A DNA stretch of 34,366 bases from assembly GCA_964398955.1 (NCBI GenBank), contig CAYNOZ010000008.1, positions 1 through 34,366 on the forward strand, in the 5' to 3' direction. Below, piece by piece: positions 15,292 through 23,556 of this stretch (the first letter of the stretch is position 1; each line of letters opens with the position of its first letter). Below the pieces are notes generated by a model. It searched no databases, had not been told where the DNA came from, and saw only the letters and a program-made list of their open reading frames with translations. The translations under genes were made by a program, and so were the position numbers. The stretch is from CAYNOZ01 sp964398955 (GTDB taxonomy: Archaea; Methanobacteriota_B; Thermococci; Thermococcales; CAYNOZ01).

Positions 15292-15377
15292 CGCCGGGGC
15301 TGGGATTTGAACCCAGGTGACTATGATGGGTCACGAGATCTCGAATCTCGCGCCTTGCCTGGCTAGGCTACCCCGGC
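15292..15377 (-). tRNA. tRNA-Ser (CGA)
   Basis: 86-nt class II tRNA with acceptor GCCGGGG/CCCCGGC, anticodon stem CGAGA/TCTCG around TTCGAGA (anticodon CGA), a long variable arm, T-loop TTCAAAT and discriminator G, which is the serine identity base. No CCA and no intron. It lies 27 nt downstream of truB. Confidence 0.94.
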
Positions 15378-15404
15378 ATTACTATTTTTGGTAATACTTA
15401 AAAC

Positions 15405-16406
15405 TTACCACATTTTTGGATATGAATCTCTGGGAATTATAACTTTGTTGATCTTCACTGCCAATCCTTTATCGTTTTCCAGTATATGTTCTGTGTTATT
15501 AACTGATTCTCCAATTCCTACCAGTTCTCCTTTCATTGAAAGCACTGCAACTTGTTCATCAGTATTTAATCCGTCTGTTAATGCGGATATTCCTGGGATA
15601 GCCAGATCCGCCCCATGTGCTACTGCTGAGACGGCTGAATCCTTAATCCATATTTTTTTCTCATCTTCTACAATTTTTTCAACTGGAAAAACAGCTTCTC
15701 TAAGGAATTTCTCCTCTCCACCATTTTTCCAGAACTTGTAATAATCAATTAAATCATGTAATGTTATTGAACTTTCTTCATTAAATAAGCCAGTTCTTAT
15801 TCTTCTAAGTTCATCCATATGTGCTCCGGTTCCTAGTAAGTAGCCAATATGTTGGCATAACTTTCTTATGTATGTACCGGACTCACATGAGATTCTTATT
15901 AGGAGGTTTCTATCTTTCTTGTCTAAGTATTCTATTTCATGGATTTTTCTAGTTCTAAGTCTTCTCTTTACTGCGGATCTCTGAGGTGGTTTTTGATATA
16001 TTTCTGCTTCGAATTCTTTTAGTGTTTCATGGATTTTATCTTCTTCTACTTCATCGTGGAGGTACATAGATGCTACGTATTCTTTAGATCCGTGGAGAAG
16101 GCTTCCCATAACTTTGGTTGCTTTTTCACCGGCTACAGGTAGTACTCCGCTCACTTTAGGATCTAGTGTTCCTGCGTGTCCTGATTTTTTAAAGTTTAGT
16201 ATTTTTTTGATCCAGGCCACTACTTGGTGAGATGTTGGTCCAGGTGGTTTGTCTATGTTTATTATTCCATATTTTAGATGTTGTTCCATTGAACGTTCTG
16301 TTGGTTTTGTTCCTAGTTTGGGATCTGTTTCTACTTTTTCTTTTGTTACTACATCTTTTTTTGAGTAGATGCTATTATCATTTTTAGAATTTGACGTTTT
16401 GTACAT
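15405..16406 (-). CDS. truB: tRNA/rRNA pseudouridine synthase Cbf5 (TruB/dyskerin family)
   Basis: 333-aa pseudouridine synthase, the catalytic subunit of archaeal H/ACA RNPs, also able to act on tRNA. The catalytic motif is SGHAGTLDPKVSGVLPVA with the active-site aspartate in LDP. KPPQRSAVKRRLRTR and GTYIRKLC follow, and a C-terminal PUA domain starts near IWIKDSAVSAVAHGADLAIPGI. ATG at 16406 has GGAGTGA 4 nt upstream. A longer frame reaching 16481 would overlap cmk and has no conserved sequence. An unconserved lysine/serine-rich stretch of about 35 residues precedes the catalytic domain. Confidence 0.95.
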   Translation of the reverse strand: MYKTSNSKNDNSIYSKKDVVTKEKVETDPKLGTKPTERSMEQHLKYGIINIDKPPGPTSHQVVAWIKKILNFKKSGHAGTLDPKVSGVLPVAGEKATKVMGSLLHGSKEYVASMYLHDEVEEDKIHETLKEFEAEIYQKPPQRSAVKRRLRTRKIHEIEYLDKKDRNLLIRISCESGTYIRKLCQHIGYLLGTGAHMDELRRIRTGLFNEESSITLHDLIDYYKFWKNGGEEKFLREAVFPVEKIVEDEKKIWIKDSAVSAVAHGADLAIPGISALTDGLNTDEQVAVLSMKGELVGIGESVNNTEHILENDKGLAVKINKVIIPRDSYPKMW

Positions 16407-16423
16407 AGGTTCACTCCTTGTTT

Positions 16424-16951
16424 TTATTCGAGGTTTTCGATTGCTTCTGTTAGTATATTGACAACTCCTTGTACGTTCCATTTTCCTGTGTTTAGTATTA
16501 CATCGTAGATTGAGAGATCATCTAAGTCAATTCCGTAGTAATCCATATATCTTCTTTTATTACTTCTTTCACGTTTTATTGTTTCCCTTTTCACTTTCTC
16601 AAATGTTTTATCTTCTCTGTTACAGATTCTTTTCATCCTAACATCTTGTGATGCGTTCAGCCAGACCTTTAAATCGGCATTATCTTCCGCCATCCAACCT
16701 GCTAACCACGCATCCAACACAACATCTTCTTCGTTCTCAGCGATTTCCCTCTGCTTCTGATCAACCATCTTATCTATTTCAGGATCATTCTCAGCTAACC
16801 TCTGAAATTCATTAAGTTCCATTCCTCTTTCTTCCGCCATTTCTCTAAAAATCTTACCTGCATTAATCTCATCCAATCCAAACTCATTAGCTAATTTCTT
16901 AGCTACAGTGGATTTACCAACTCCCGCAGGACCACTTACTGCGATTATCAT
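16424..16951 (-). CDS. cmk: Cytidylate kinase, archaeal type
   Basis: 175-aa P-loop nucleotide kinase that phosphorylates CMP/dCMP. The P-loop is GPAGVGKST (residues 7-15), followed by the NMP-binding NAGKIFREMAEERGM and the LID region REDKTFEKVKRETIKRE. The small size and RRYMDYYGID ending are those of the archaeal Cmk group, next to truB as in many archaea. The eL34 and eL14 genes often found around it are absent. Confidence 0.92.
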   Translation of the reverse strand: MIIAVSGPAGVGKSTVAKKLANEFGLDEINAGKIFREMAEERGMELNEFQRLAENDPEIDKMVDQKQREIAENEEDVVLDAWLAGWMAEDNADLKVWLNASQDVRMKRICNREDKTFEKVKRETIKRERSNKRRYMDYYGIDLDDLSIYDVILNTGKWNVQGVVNILTEAIENLE

Positions 16952-16964
16952 TTACATCCCTCAA

Positions 16965-17483
16965 TCACTGCATGTCAAGAGCTTTTCTTAGTATTTGAGA
17001 GACGAACATGGTAGTTAGTATATACCAACCCATAAATCCAAGTTGAGATCCTCCGAAGGTAACTCCTCCGTAATTAATAAAATTATGGAGAGTAGCTAAC
17101 CCTGGAATCGTGAATGGAAAATGAATTATAACTATTCCAGCATATCTCTGCAGTAACCATCTGAAAAAGATTATTATAGGAATCCAGTACACTAACATCG
17201 GCTTAAAGGTCATCTTCATCATTTCTTTTTGAAGACTCATCATCCTATCCGAACTCTGTTTCGCTTTTTTACCACCGCTCTTCAAATCCTGCTCGTTCTG
17301 AATGTTCTTCAATTCATCTTGTATTTCTCTCCGCCTTTCGTTATCCACCATCACATAATTCACTAAGGTAATCAGGGTTGATACTATAATTCCTGCAGCT
17401 AATATAACCCAAAATGGAGAGTAATTATTTACTATGGGCCCAAACACTGTGTTTAATACCGAATAAAACGGTTCAAGTAACAT
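16965..17483 (-). CDS. EMC3/TMCO1-family membrane insertase (DUF106, archaeal Oxa1/YidC-like)
   Basis: 172-aa membrane protein with one transmembrane segment at about residues 22-45, a charged helical hairpin or coiled coil (about 48-90, RRREIQDELKNIQNEQDL), and further segments at about 97-120 and 145-168. This matches the DUF106 family, distant relatives of Oxa1, YidC and EMC3 that insert membrane proteins. Its position next to secY supports a role in co-translational insertion. GAGGTGA lies about 5 nt before the ATG. Confidence 0.88.
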   Translation of the reverse strand: MLLEPFYSVLNTVFGPIVNNYSPFWVILAAGIIVSTLITLVNYVMVDNERRREIQDELKNIQNEQDLKSGGKKAKQSSDRMMSLQKEMMKMTFKPMLVYWIPIIIFFRWLLQRYAGIVIIHFPFTIPGLATLHNFINYGGVTFGGSQLGFMGWYILTTMFVSQILRKALDMQ

Positions 17484-17585
17484 CTTCTCACCTCAATTAA
17501 TTAATTCCACTAACTTTTCTCTTCTTAAGATCTTCAATCAATAATATCAATAAGATCATTACTACTATGATTTAACAAATCCCTT

Positions 17586-17624
17586 ATTTAAATACATATT
17601 TAAAGTGAAAAAAAATATTTTAAA
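17586..17624 (-). promoter_or_regulatory. secY T-tract terminator followed by promoter for EMC3-cmk-truB
   Basis: Immediately after the secY stop the minus strand has a T8 run (17615-17608), a typical archaeal terminator. Just beyond it come TTTAAATA-like TATA candidates (17586-17605), about 105-120 nt before the EMC3 ATG. The remaining sequence up to 17484 shows no ORF. This gap probably separates two transcription units. Confidence 0.45.
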
Positions 17625-19016
17625 TTATTTTCCGAGGAAACTTCTCATACCCGGGAACATTTCTGCAGCTTTCTCTTTTGATATCTCTTCATATAATTTG
17701 TACAGTATACCTGCTGTCAATAATATACCTGTACCAGATCCGAGTGCTCCTGTGAACTGAGCTAGAGCTGCTAGTAATCCTATAGTAGCTGATCCCATTA
17801 TAGTAATGTAAGGTATGTATCTGTCCAGAACTTTTTCAAGTATTCTTACATCCCCTCTAAATCCTGGTATTTTCATTCCACTATTCTTTAACTTCTGCGC
17901 CACTGATCGTGAATCTAAACCGGTTAGTTCCACCCAAAGCTTACCGAACACTACGGCAGCTATAATAAGCATTACAGCATATATTACCGCTCTAAATGGT
18001 TCTTGCATTACACTTACCAATCCTCTTGGCGGATTAAAGTAGGATGCGAATCCACTTACAATATTACCATCCTGTACTACTCCTAATATTGATATTCCAA
18101 AGTTATTGTATAGAACTCTAGCTATTAGTTGAATATCCATGAATAGAGCTGAAGCCAATATAACAGGCAGTACGGATGTATATATGAACTTCAACGGATA
18201 ACGACCTCTAGTTCTCATTCTACCATAGGATAGTGGTATTTCAACTTTCATACCTTGGATGTATATAACTCCTGCGAAAATTATTAATGTGAATGCAAGT
18301 TGCACCATATCAGCAAGGCCTTGACCTCTCATGAACTGTGGAGAACCTTGTAATACAGAGTTTATAAATGCAGGTATTGCTCCGGTAATCGCTCTTTCAC
18401 CACCTGAGGTAAGTATTGTTTCAGACCTGAGCGGACTAAATGCTCTTGTCATTATGGTACTGGAAACTCCAGCTGCAATAAACAAGCTTATTCCGCTTCC
18501 AACACCCCATCTAGAAACTACTTCATCCATATAAACTAATAGAGTTCCTCCGATCCCTAATTGAACTACTAATATTACTATGTGAGTTGGTGAAGTTGTA
18601 GTTCCAAGTCCTCCTGCTATTACATATAGTGCTCCTTCGAAGAAGGACAGGAATATGCCAAGAAGTTTTTGAGTGCCTTGGAATAGGGATTTATCCGCTG
18701 GATTATTCATATCCAGACTGATCATGTTGGAACCTTGCAGGAGCTGTAGAACTATGCTAGCTGTTACGATTGGTCCTATTCCTAAGGTTAAGAGTGAACC
18801 TTGTCTACCGGCTAACACGGCTCTAAGTGATTCGAAGTAGTCTTGCGCTCCTGTACCTATCCCATACATTGTAACTTGGCTTAATGAGAAGTATAAGATT
18901 AAAATGCCAGCTGACCACATTATTTTTCTTTTTAAGCTTATGTGCTTTTTTGGTTGGCCAACTGATGGCATCAATCTGATAATCGGTCTTAAATAATTTA
19001 AATAAGAATTAGCCAT
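17625..19016 (-). CDS. secY: Preprotein translocase subunit SecY (Sec61 alpha)
   Basis: 463-aa channel-forming membrane protein with about ten transmembrane segments. Archaeal signatures include the N-terminal RPIIRLMPSVGQPKKHISLKRK-type region, GIGPIVTASIVLQLLQGS (plug/TM2), WGVGSGISLFIAAGV, IPLSYGRMRTRGRYPLKFIY (ribosome-binding loop 6/7) and GLLAALAQFTGALGSGTGILL. It follows uL15 in the canonical spc-like order. Confidence 0.97.
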   Translation of the reverse strand: MANSYLNYLRPIIRLMPSVGQPKKHISLKRKIMWSAGILILYFSLSQVTMYGIGTGAQDYFESLRAVLAGRQGSLLTLGIGPIVTASIVLQLLQGSNMISLDMNNPADKSLFQGTQKLLGIFLSFFEGALYVIAGGLGTTTSPTHIVILVVQLGIGGTLLVYMDEVVSRWGVGSGISLFIAAGVSSTIMTRAFSPLRSETILTSGGERAITGAIPAFINSVLQGSPQFMRGQGLADMVQLAFTLIIFAGVIYIQGMKVEIPLSYGRMRTRGRYPLKFIYTSVLPVILASALFMDIQLIARVLYNNFGISILGVVQDGNIVSGFASYFNPPRGLVSVMQEPFRAVIYAVMLIIAAVVFGKLWVELTGLDSRSVAQKLKNSGMKIPGFRGDVRILEKVLDRYIPYITIMGSATIGLLAALAQFTGALGSGTGILLTAGILYKLYEEISKEKAAEMFPGMRSFLGK

Positions 19017-19042
19017 TTTCTACACCTTAAAAAATTTGATCA

Positions 19043-19441
19043 TTAGTCAACAACTTCTACTTTTCCACCAGCATCTTCTATTTTTCTTTTTGCACTACTG
19101 CTAAATGATTTTGCTTTTACAGTGTAACTTTCATCAATATTTCCCATTCCCAGTACTTTAACATTTTGGTTTGAAAGGTCAACTATTTTTTCTCCGTCTT
19201 CTTCTCTAACGTATTTGTACAGTGATCCTACGTTTAGTGCTTCTTTTTCTATGGTTTGTACTGGTCTTGTGAATCCTTTTTGGCCTGGGGGTTCGTAGTT
19301 AGGGAATTTGGTTTTTGATCTTTTTCCGGAGCCTGCTTTTCCTACTCCTCCTCTGTGGCCGGAGCCTTTTCTATTCTTTGCGCTCCCTCCTCCTGAGGTT
19401 CTTGTGCCTCTACTTCTTTTTTTACTACTTCTTTTAGACAT
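19043..19441 (-). CDS. rpl15: 50S ribosomal protein L15 (uL15)
   Basis: 132-aa large-subunit protein. The first 50 residues form the basic Gly/Arg/Lys tail that threads into 23S rRNA (GSGHRGGVGKAGSGKRSK). The globular part ends with KVLGMGNIDESYTVKAKSFSSSAKRKI. The C-terminal fold resembles eL18. Confidence 0.95.
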   Translation of the reverse strand: MSKRSSKKRSRGTRTSGGGSAKNRKGSGHRGGVGKAGSGKRSKTKFPNYEPPGQKGFTRPVQTIEKEALNVGSLYKYVREEDGEKIVDLSNQNVKVLGMGNIDESYTVKAKSFSSSAKRKIEDAGGKVEVVD

Positions 19442-19450
19442 AATATCACC

Positions 19451-19903
19451 TTATATCATTCTTGATAGTAATTTGTTAATTTCTTCTCCTCTATAGCCTA
19501 GGGATCCGTCTGGGTAATGTCTTTTCGTGCTTTTGAATCCTTTTGATGGTGGATTTAATCTGAAAACTGATTTGATTTCAGCATCATTTAGAGATGATTC
19601 TCCTGAAAGTATTTCTTCTGCGAATTCGTTAGGTTCTTTTCCTGTTTTTTCTTCTAAGTAGTTGGAGTCAACTCTTTCATTTCCAGGTAATCTTCCTCTT
19701 TTAAGGATCATTTTAGCTAGAGTTTCTGAGTTGATTTCTCCCCATGTTACTTGATCTTTGCATTTTTTGATCATTCCTTCGTTTTCTGGGGTTTCTTCCA
19801 TTATTACGCAGTGATTGTTTTTGTGGAGTTTCATCATCTCTAGTGTGTCATTCACTTTTTTGGGTATGCTTACTTTTCCGCCGATTCTGATTACTGCATA
19901 CAT
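19451..19903 (-). CDS. rpl30: 50S ribosomal protein L30 (uL30)
   Basis: 150 aa, the long archaeal/eukaryotic (L7) form. YAVIRIGGKVSIPKKVNDTLEMMKLHKNN is the conserved N-terminal fold, and RLNPPSKGFKSTKRHYPDGSLGYRG is the archaeal C-terminal extension. It starts 3 nt after uS5. Confidence 0.95.
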   Translation of the reverse strand: MYAVIRIGGKVSIPKKVNDTLEMMKLHKNNHCVIMEETPENEGMIKKCKDQVTWGEINSETLAKMILKRGRLPGNERVDSNYLEEKTGKEPNEFAEEILSGESSLNDAEIKSVFRLNPPSKGFKSTKRHYPDGSLGYRGEEINKLLSRMI

Positions 19904-19906
19904 TTC

Positions 19907-20590
19907 TTATACCTCCGGTTCGGCTTCTTCAACTTGTTCTACTTCGCCTTGGTAAGGAACTATTTTATTTAGGTTATAAAGCGCGTTTAAAGTTGCTTTT
20001 GCAAAGTTAATAGTTGTATCGGTTTTTCCTATTGTTTTGGTCCAGATATCTTTTACTCCTGCTAATTCAAGCACTTTTCTACCGGTTTCACCTATTGCTA
20101 GTCCTACTCCTTTTGGTGCAGGGATTAATGTCACTTCTACACTGCCTGATTTACCTTTTACTTTATGTGAAATTGAATGCGTTCCACCGCACTTGCACTC
20201 CCATGATCCGCAGCCTCGTTTAATATGTACTAAATCTTTTTTAGCATCTTTTATAGCCATTCTTATAGCAGATCCTATTTCTGTTTCTTTTCCTTTTCCT
20301 ATTCCGACAAATTCTTTCTTATCCCCTATAACTGCTGTTACTCTGAATCTCATTCTTCTACCAGAATCTGTCATACGGGTTGTCATTCTCACATCAAGAA
20401 CTTCTTGATTCTCTCTATCATTAACTTCAGGAATTAAGGTATCAATGATTTCGGTTTCTTTAATGGAGAGTCCAGATTCCATGGCTTCTTCCATAGAAGT
20501 AATCTCGCCCTCCTTTACCAGTCTACCTAATCTCGTTTTAGGTACCCAAACGTCGTCATTTTGATTTCCATTGGACATTTTATCACGCAT
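19907..20590 (-). CDS. rps5: 30S ribosomal protein S5 (uS5)
   Basis: 227-aa small-subunit protein involved in decoding accuracy. The dsRNA-binding-like N-domain shows SGRRMRFRVTAVIGD and GIGKGKETEIGSAIRMAI. An archaeal insertion RGCGSWECKCGGTHSI has three cysteines. The C-domain has GVGLAIGETGRKVLELAGVKD. A second ATG at 20578 has GTGA 4 nt upstream and may be the true start. Confidence 0.95.
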   Translation of the reverse strand: MRDKMSNGNQNDDVWVPKTRLGRLVKEGEITSMEEAMESGLSIKETEIIDTLIPEVNDRENQEVLDVRMTTRMTDSGRRMRFRVTAVIGDKKEFVGIGKGKETEIGSAIRMAIKDAKKDLVHIKRGCGSWECKCGGTHSISHKVKGKSGSVEVTLIPAPKGVGLAIGETGRKVLELAGVKDIWTKTIGKTDTTINFAKATLNALYNLNKIVPYQGEVEQVEEAEPEV

Positions 20591-20602
20591 TAATCTTAAT
20601 AT

Positions 20603-21181
20603 TTATTTAAAGTCCTCATCTATATTTTCTTTTACTTCTTCGAAATGATCAGGAAGATCTACAGGGTCGAGACCCTTTTCAAGGTATTTTGAAAATTTTT
20701 CCTGTTTTTCATTTTCTTCCATTGATGATGCATAGTTGGCGATGTGTTCTCCTTTGATTCTTTCTTCTTCTGGAATCTTTTGTTCTCCATGTGGAATTTC
20801 TAGACCAGCATCTAGTGCTCCTTTTAGCATTGCGAATATTCTAGATCCTTTTGATGGTACATGAAGTCCTATGTCATGAACTGCTTCTTCTGCTCCTTCA
20901 TTTATTGCTCTTTTTCCTAGTAGATATCCTGTTAAGTAAGCTGAGGGTAAGTTGCCTTGATGGCCTTTCCATTCATAGTCTTCTAGTGCTTTTGAATTGG
21001 CTGATGTTATTATGTAATCTCCTAGTTTTTCAATCTCTACTAATTGTACTATATTTTGTTTGCCTGTTTTTCTAGTTACTAATCTTGGTTTGCCTGATTT
21101 GGCTAGTTTTAGTCTTTGTTTGTAGTTTGTTCGTCCTTCTTTTCTTCTTTTGAACGGTAAGTTGTATCTTGAATCTGCCAC
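20603..21181 (-). CDS. rpl18: 50S ribosomal protein L18 (uL18)
   Basis: 192-aa 5S rRNA-binding protein of archaeal/eukaryotic (L5) length. The start is GTG at 21181, giving ADSRYNLPFKRRKEGRTNY right after the start as in homologues, with AGGTGA 5 nt upstream. The GTG at 21190 overlaps the eL19 stop and is less likely. The C-terminus is acidic (FEEVKENIDEDFK). Confidence 0.95.
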   Translation of the reverse strand: MADSRYNLPFKRRKEGRTNYKQRLKLAKSGKPRLVTRKTGKQNIVQLVEIEKLGDYIITSANSKALEDYEWKGHQGNLPSAYLTGYLLGKRAINEGAEEAVHDIGLHVPSKGSRIFAMLKGALDAGLEIPHGEQKIPEEERIKGEHIANYASSMEENEKQEKFSKYLEKGLDPVDLPDHFEEVKENIDEDFK

Positions 21182-21182
21182 T

Positions 21183-21632
21183 TTAATCACCTAATATTCC
21201 TCTACTCTCTAAGTAGTTCTTGAGTTGTCTTTTTGATTCGAATCTTCCACCACTTGCCATATTGTAGAGATCTCTATACTTAGATGTCTCTATGTCTCCG
21301 TTGTCTCTTAAATCTCTTAGATAATCTCTTATTGATCTTATATTCTCTTTCCATTTTTCCTTACTATTCTTCCTTGCTCCTTTTTTACCTTTTCTACTTC
21401 CATGTCCGCTTTGACGTCCCTTAGATTTCTGATTTTGTTTTTTTCTCGCTCTTCCTCTACTTACTCCCTTTTCAGGTTTCTTCTCTACTAATCCTTCATC
21501 AATAAGATTCCTAACATCTTCACGAGTTATTGCGTTTGAAATTTCTTCTGCCTCGTTAGGATCTAACCATACTCTACTCTCGCCTACATCAAGAATCTCA
21601 GCAGCCATTCTTCTCTGTGAACTTAAATCCAA
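21183..21632 (-). CDS. rpl19e: 50S ribosomal protein L19e (eL19)
   Basis: 149-aa large-subunit protein specific to archaea and eukaryotes. DLSSQRRMAAEILDVGESR follows the start, then a very basic hinge (about residues 60-95) and an alpha-helical C-terminus (REYRDLYNMASGG-like KYRDLYNMASGGRF). The start is TTG at 21632 with GGTGA 5 nt upstream. The open frame extends to 21686, but that part overlaps eL32 and is not conserved. Confidence 0.94.
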   Translation of the reverse strand: MDLSSQRRMAAEILDVGESRVWLDPNEAEEISNAITREDVRNLIDEGLVEKKPEKGVSRGRARKKQNQKSKGRQSGHGSRKGKKGARKNSKEKWKENIRSIRDYLRDLRDNGDIETSKYRDLYNMASGGRFESKRQLKNYLESRGILGD

Positions 21633-21642
21633 ATTGATCACC

Positions 21643-21969
21643 CTACTTATTAAGTACTTTAATATCAAGCTCTTCTGCTTCCTCAATAATTTTAGCTCTT
21701 TTTCTTCCTCCTACTTTGGAAGCTATTCTCGCAGCTTGATTTTCTGAATCTAATTCTCTCAATTCTTCTAAATTATGTACAAGGATATCTTCGTAACCTG
21801 ATGGATGTAAATTTCTTTCTTCTTTAGGAGTTCTGTACCCTATAGAAACTACTTTAGGAGTTCCTTTCTTCTTTATCCTCATTTTATTATTGTTTCCACG
21901 AGGCTTTCTCCATTTCCCTCTTAAATTTCTAAATTTCCAAGTTTCTCTTCTTTTAAAATCTTTACCCAT
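21643..21969 (-). CDS. rpl32e: 50S ribosomal protein L32e (eL32)
   Basis: 108-aa archaeal/eukaryotic large-subunit protein. KRRETWKFRNLRGKWRKPRG, followed by KVVSIGYRTPKEERNLHPSG, is the family core. GGTGAT precedes the ATG. It begins directly after the uL6 stop. Confidence 0.95.
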   Translation of the reverse strand: MGKDFKRRETWKFRNLRGKWRKPRGNNNKMRIKKKGTPKVVSIGYRTPKEERNLHPSGYEDILVHNLEELRELDSENQAARIASKVGGRKRAKIIEEAEELDIKVLNK

Positions 21970-22488
21970 CTAATCACCTTTGCTAGTTATGTAGATTCCA
22001 TCTTGGAATCTTCTCGGATCTTTACCTTTGATCTGAGTCGTTTTCTCTATATTGGAAGCAGTTTGACCAACTGCATCTTTGTCAGGACCTCTTACGTATA
22101 TTTCCTCTTCTTCCACTTCCACTTCTGTCGGTGGAATTACCTTAGCTTTTCTGTGATGAGCTTCTCCTAAGAAATTCTCTATTACGACGTAATCTCCTTC
22201 TACTTTCACGTTAATTGGAAAGTGAGCGTAAACGATCTTTAATTTATACTCAAAACCTTCTTGCACTCCCTTTATTGCATTCTTAATATGTGAGGTAAAG
22301 GACCCTACTACTGCCTTATCTTTCTTTCTAGAACTTGGATGATTTATGCTAACTTTTCCATCTTCCAGTTCTATGGTAAGCCCTGGATAGTCAAATTCTT
22401 TAGTTACTTCGCCATTAGGTCCGGTAATAGTAATCTCGGATCCTGAATCCAAGCTTACTTGCACTTCCTCGGGAATATTAATCTCCAT
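21970..22488 (-). CDS. rpl6: 50S ribosomal protein L6 (uL6)
   Basis: 172-aa protein near the factor-binding site, made of two repeats of the L6 fold. Visible are VSLDSGSEITITGPNGEVTKEF, VGSFTSHIKNAIKGVQEGF, the VKVEGDYVVIENFLGEAHHRK stretch, and IYVRGPDKDAVGQTASNIE. ATG at 22488. Confidence 0.95.
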   Translation of the reverse strand: MEINIPEEVQVSLDSGSEITITGPNGEVTKEFDYPGLTIELEDGKVSINHPSSRKKDKAVVGSFTSHIKNAIKGVQEGFEYKLKIVYAHFPINVKVEGDYVVIENFLGEAHHRKAKVIPPTEVEVEEEEIYVRGPDKDAVGQTASNIEKTTQIKGKDPRRFQDGIYITSKGD

Positions 22489-22497
22489 GTAAACACC

Positions 22498-22887
22498 TCA
22501 ATATACATAAGCTATTAAACGACCGCCTATACCGCTTTCCTGGGCTCTCTCATGATTCATTACACCTTTATCTGTTGAAACAATTAGAGAACCTACGTCG
22601 GCAGCCGGGAGAAATCTTCTCTCCCATCTCTCATAATCATCTTTTTTAACCGCAAATCTTGGTTTAATTGGTCCACAATCATTAATATTTCCAAGCAGAC
22701 TTACTCTGAATAAACCAGCTCTTCCATCATCAATATATTCAAACTCTCCAACATATCTCTTCTTCTGCATGGATCTTAAAGTGGATGCAACCATTTTAGA
22801 AGCGGGTTTTATCTCAATTTCTCTCTTACCTACTCTCTCTGCATTATTTAATTTAACCATTGCATCATTAAACGGATCAACACTCAT
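22498..22887 (-). CDS. rps8: 30S ribosomal protein S8 (uS8)
   Basis: 129-aa 16S rRNA central-domain binder. DPFNDAMVKLNNAERVGKRE opens the protein, and LIVSTDKGVMNHERAQESG with GGRLIAYVY closes it. ATG at 22887 has GGTG 5 nt upstream; the in-frame ATG at 22902 overlaps the uS14 stop region and is less likely. Confidence 0.95.
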   Translation of the reverse strand: MSVDPFNDAMVKLNNAERVGKREIEIKPASKMVASTLRSMQKKRYVGEFEYIDDGRAGLFRVSLLGNINDCGPIKPRFAVKKDDYERWERRFLPAADVGSLIVSTDKGVMNHERAQESGIGGRLIAYVY

Positions 22888-22902
22888 TGTAACACCTTTC
22901 AT

Positions 22903-23037
22903 CTATCTATTCTTTTTGAATCCTAATTCCCGAGCTTTTTCTCTAAAACATTGCCTACACAAGTTCAAACCATACTTCCTAATCACACCTGTCTTATCTC
23001 CACATCTTTCACACTCGGGTGTTTGTTTCTCTCCCAA
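22903..23037 (-). CDS. rps14: 30S ribosomal protein S14, zinc-binding type (uS14)
   Basis: A 44-aa ORF between uL5 and uS8. It has two CxxC pairs, PECERCG and NLCRQCF, which form the zinc site, and ends ARELGFKKNR. It fills exactly the slot where uS14 is expected. The start is TTG at 23037 with GGTGA 5 nt upstream. The sequence around the start, GGTGATCAATTTGG, is identical to that of eL19. Confidence 0.95.
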   Translation of the reverse strand: MGEKQTPECERCGDKTGVIRKYGLNLCRQCFREKARELGFKKNR

Positions 23038-23042
23038 ATTGA

Positions 23043-23555
23043 TCACCTCACGATTCCGACATTGAATTCTCGTTCAAAAAATTTCATAGATTCTTCCTTC
23101 GACAACTTATGCTCTTTCGGAATATCTCTTTCCTCTACTCTTCTTTTCTTTATTCTGTAACCAGGTCTTTCCATGCTTATAGTTACATCGAGTCCATGTA
23201 TCCCAATATCTGGATCATACTCCATCCCTGGAATTTCAATGTGCTCTTCTATTCCAAAGCTAACATTTCCTTCCTCGTCGAAAGATTGAGCATCTAATTT
23301 ATAGTTTTTTGCTTCAAATAATTTTTCTAATACTTCATGAGATTCTTCATGCCTTAAAGTTATCATGGCACCTATTGATAGCCCTTCTCGGACTCCCCAT
23401 TCTGGGTTAGTTCCTTTTGCTTCCGTTTCTATAGGTTCTTTTCCTGTTAATTCTCTAAGTATTTTCTTAGCGTTCATTACAGGGGATCCGCTTTGACCGG
23501 TTCCAATGTTTAATACTGTCTTATCTATTTGAGGTTCTCTCATAGGATTTGTCAT
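23043..23555 (-). CDS. rpl5: 50S ribosomal protein L5 (uL5)
   Basis: 170-aa 5S rRNA-binding protein of the central protuberance. NPMREPQIDKTVLNIGTGQSG, and VREGLSIGAMITLR are conserved, and DIGIHGLDVTISMERPGYR is the C-terminal core. Two bases separate it from eS4. Confidence 0.95.
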   Translation of the reverse strand: MTNPMREPQIDKTVLNIGTGQSGSPVMNAKKILRELTGKEPIETEAKGTNPEWGVREGLSIGAMITLRHEESHEVLEKLFEAKNYKLDAQSFDEEGNVSFGIEEHIEIPGMEYDPDIGIHGLDVTISMERPGYRIKKRRVEERDIPKEHKLSKEESMKFFEREFNVGIVR

Positions 23556-23556
23556 T

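Noticed and set aside
16407..16481. N-terminal extension of Cbf5/TruB overlapping cmk
   Set aside because: ATG at 16406 has GGAGTGA 4 nt upstream; the extra residues are the out-of-frame reading of the cmk end.
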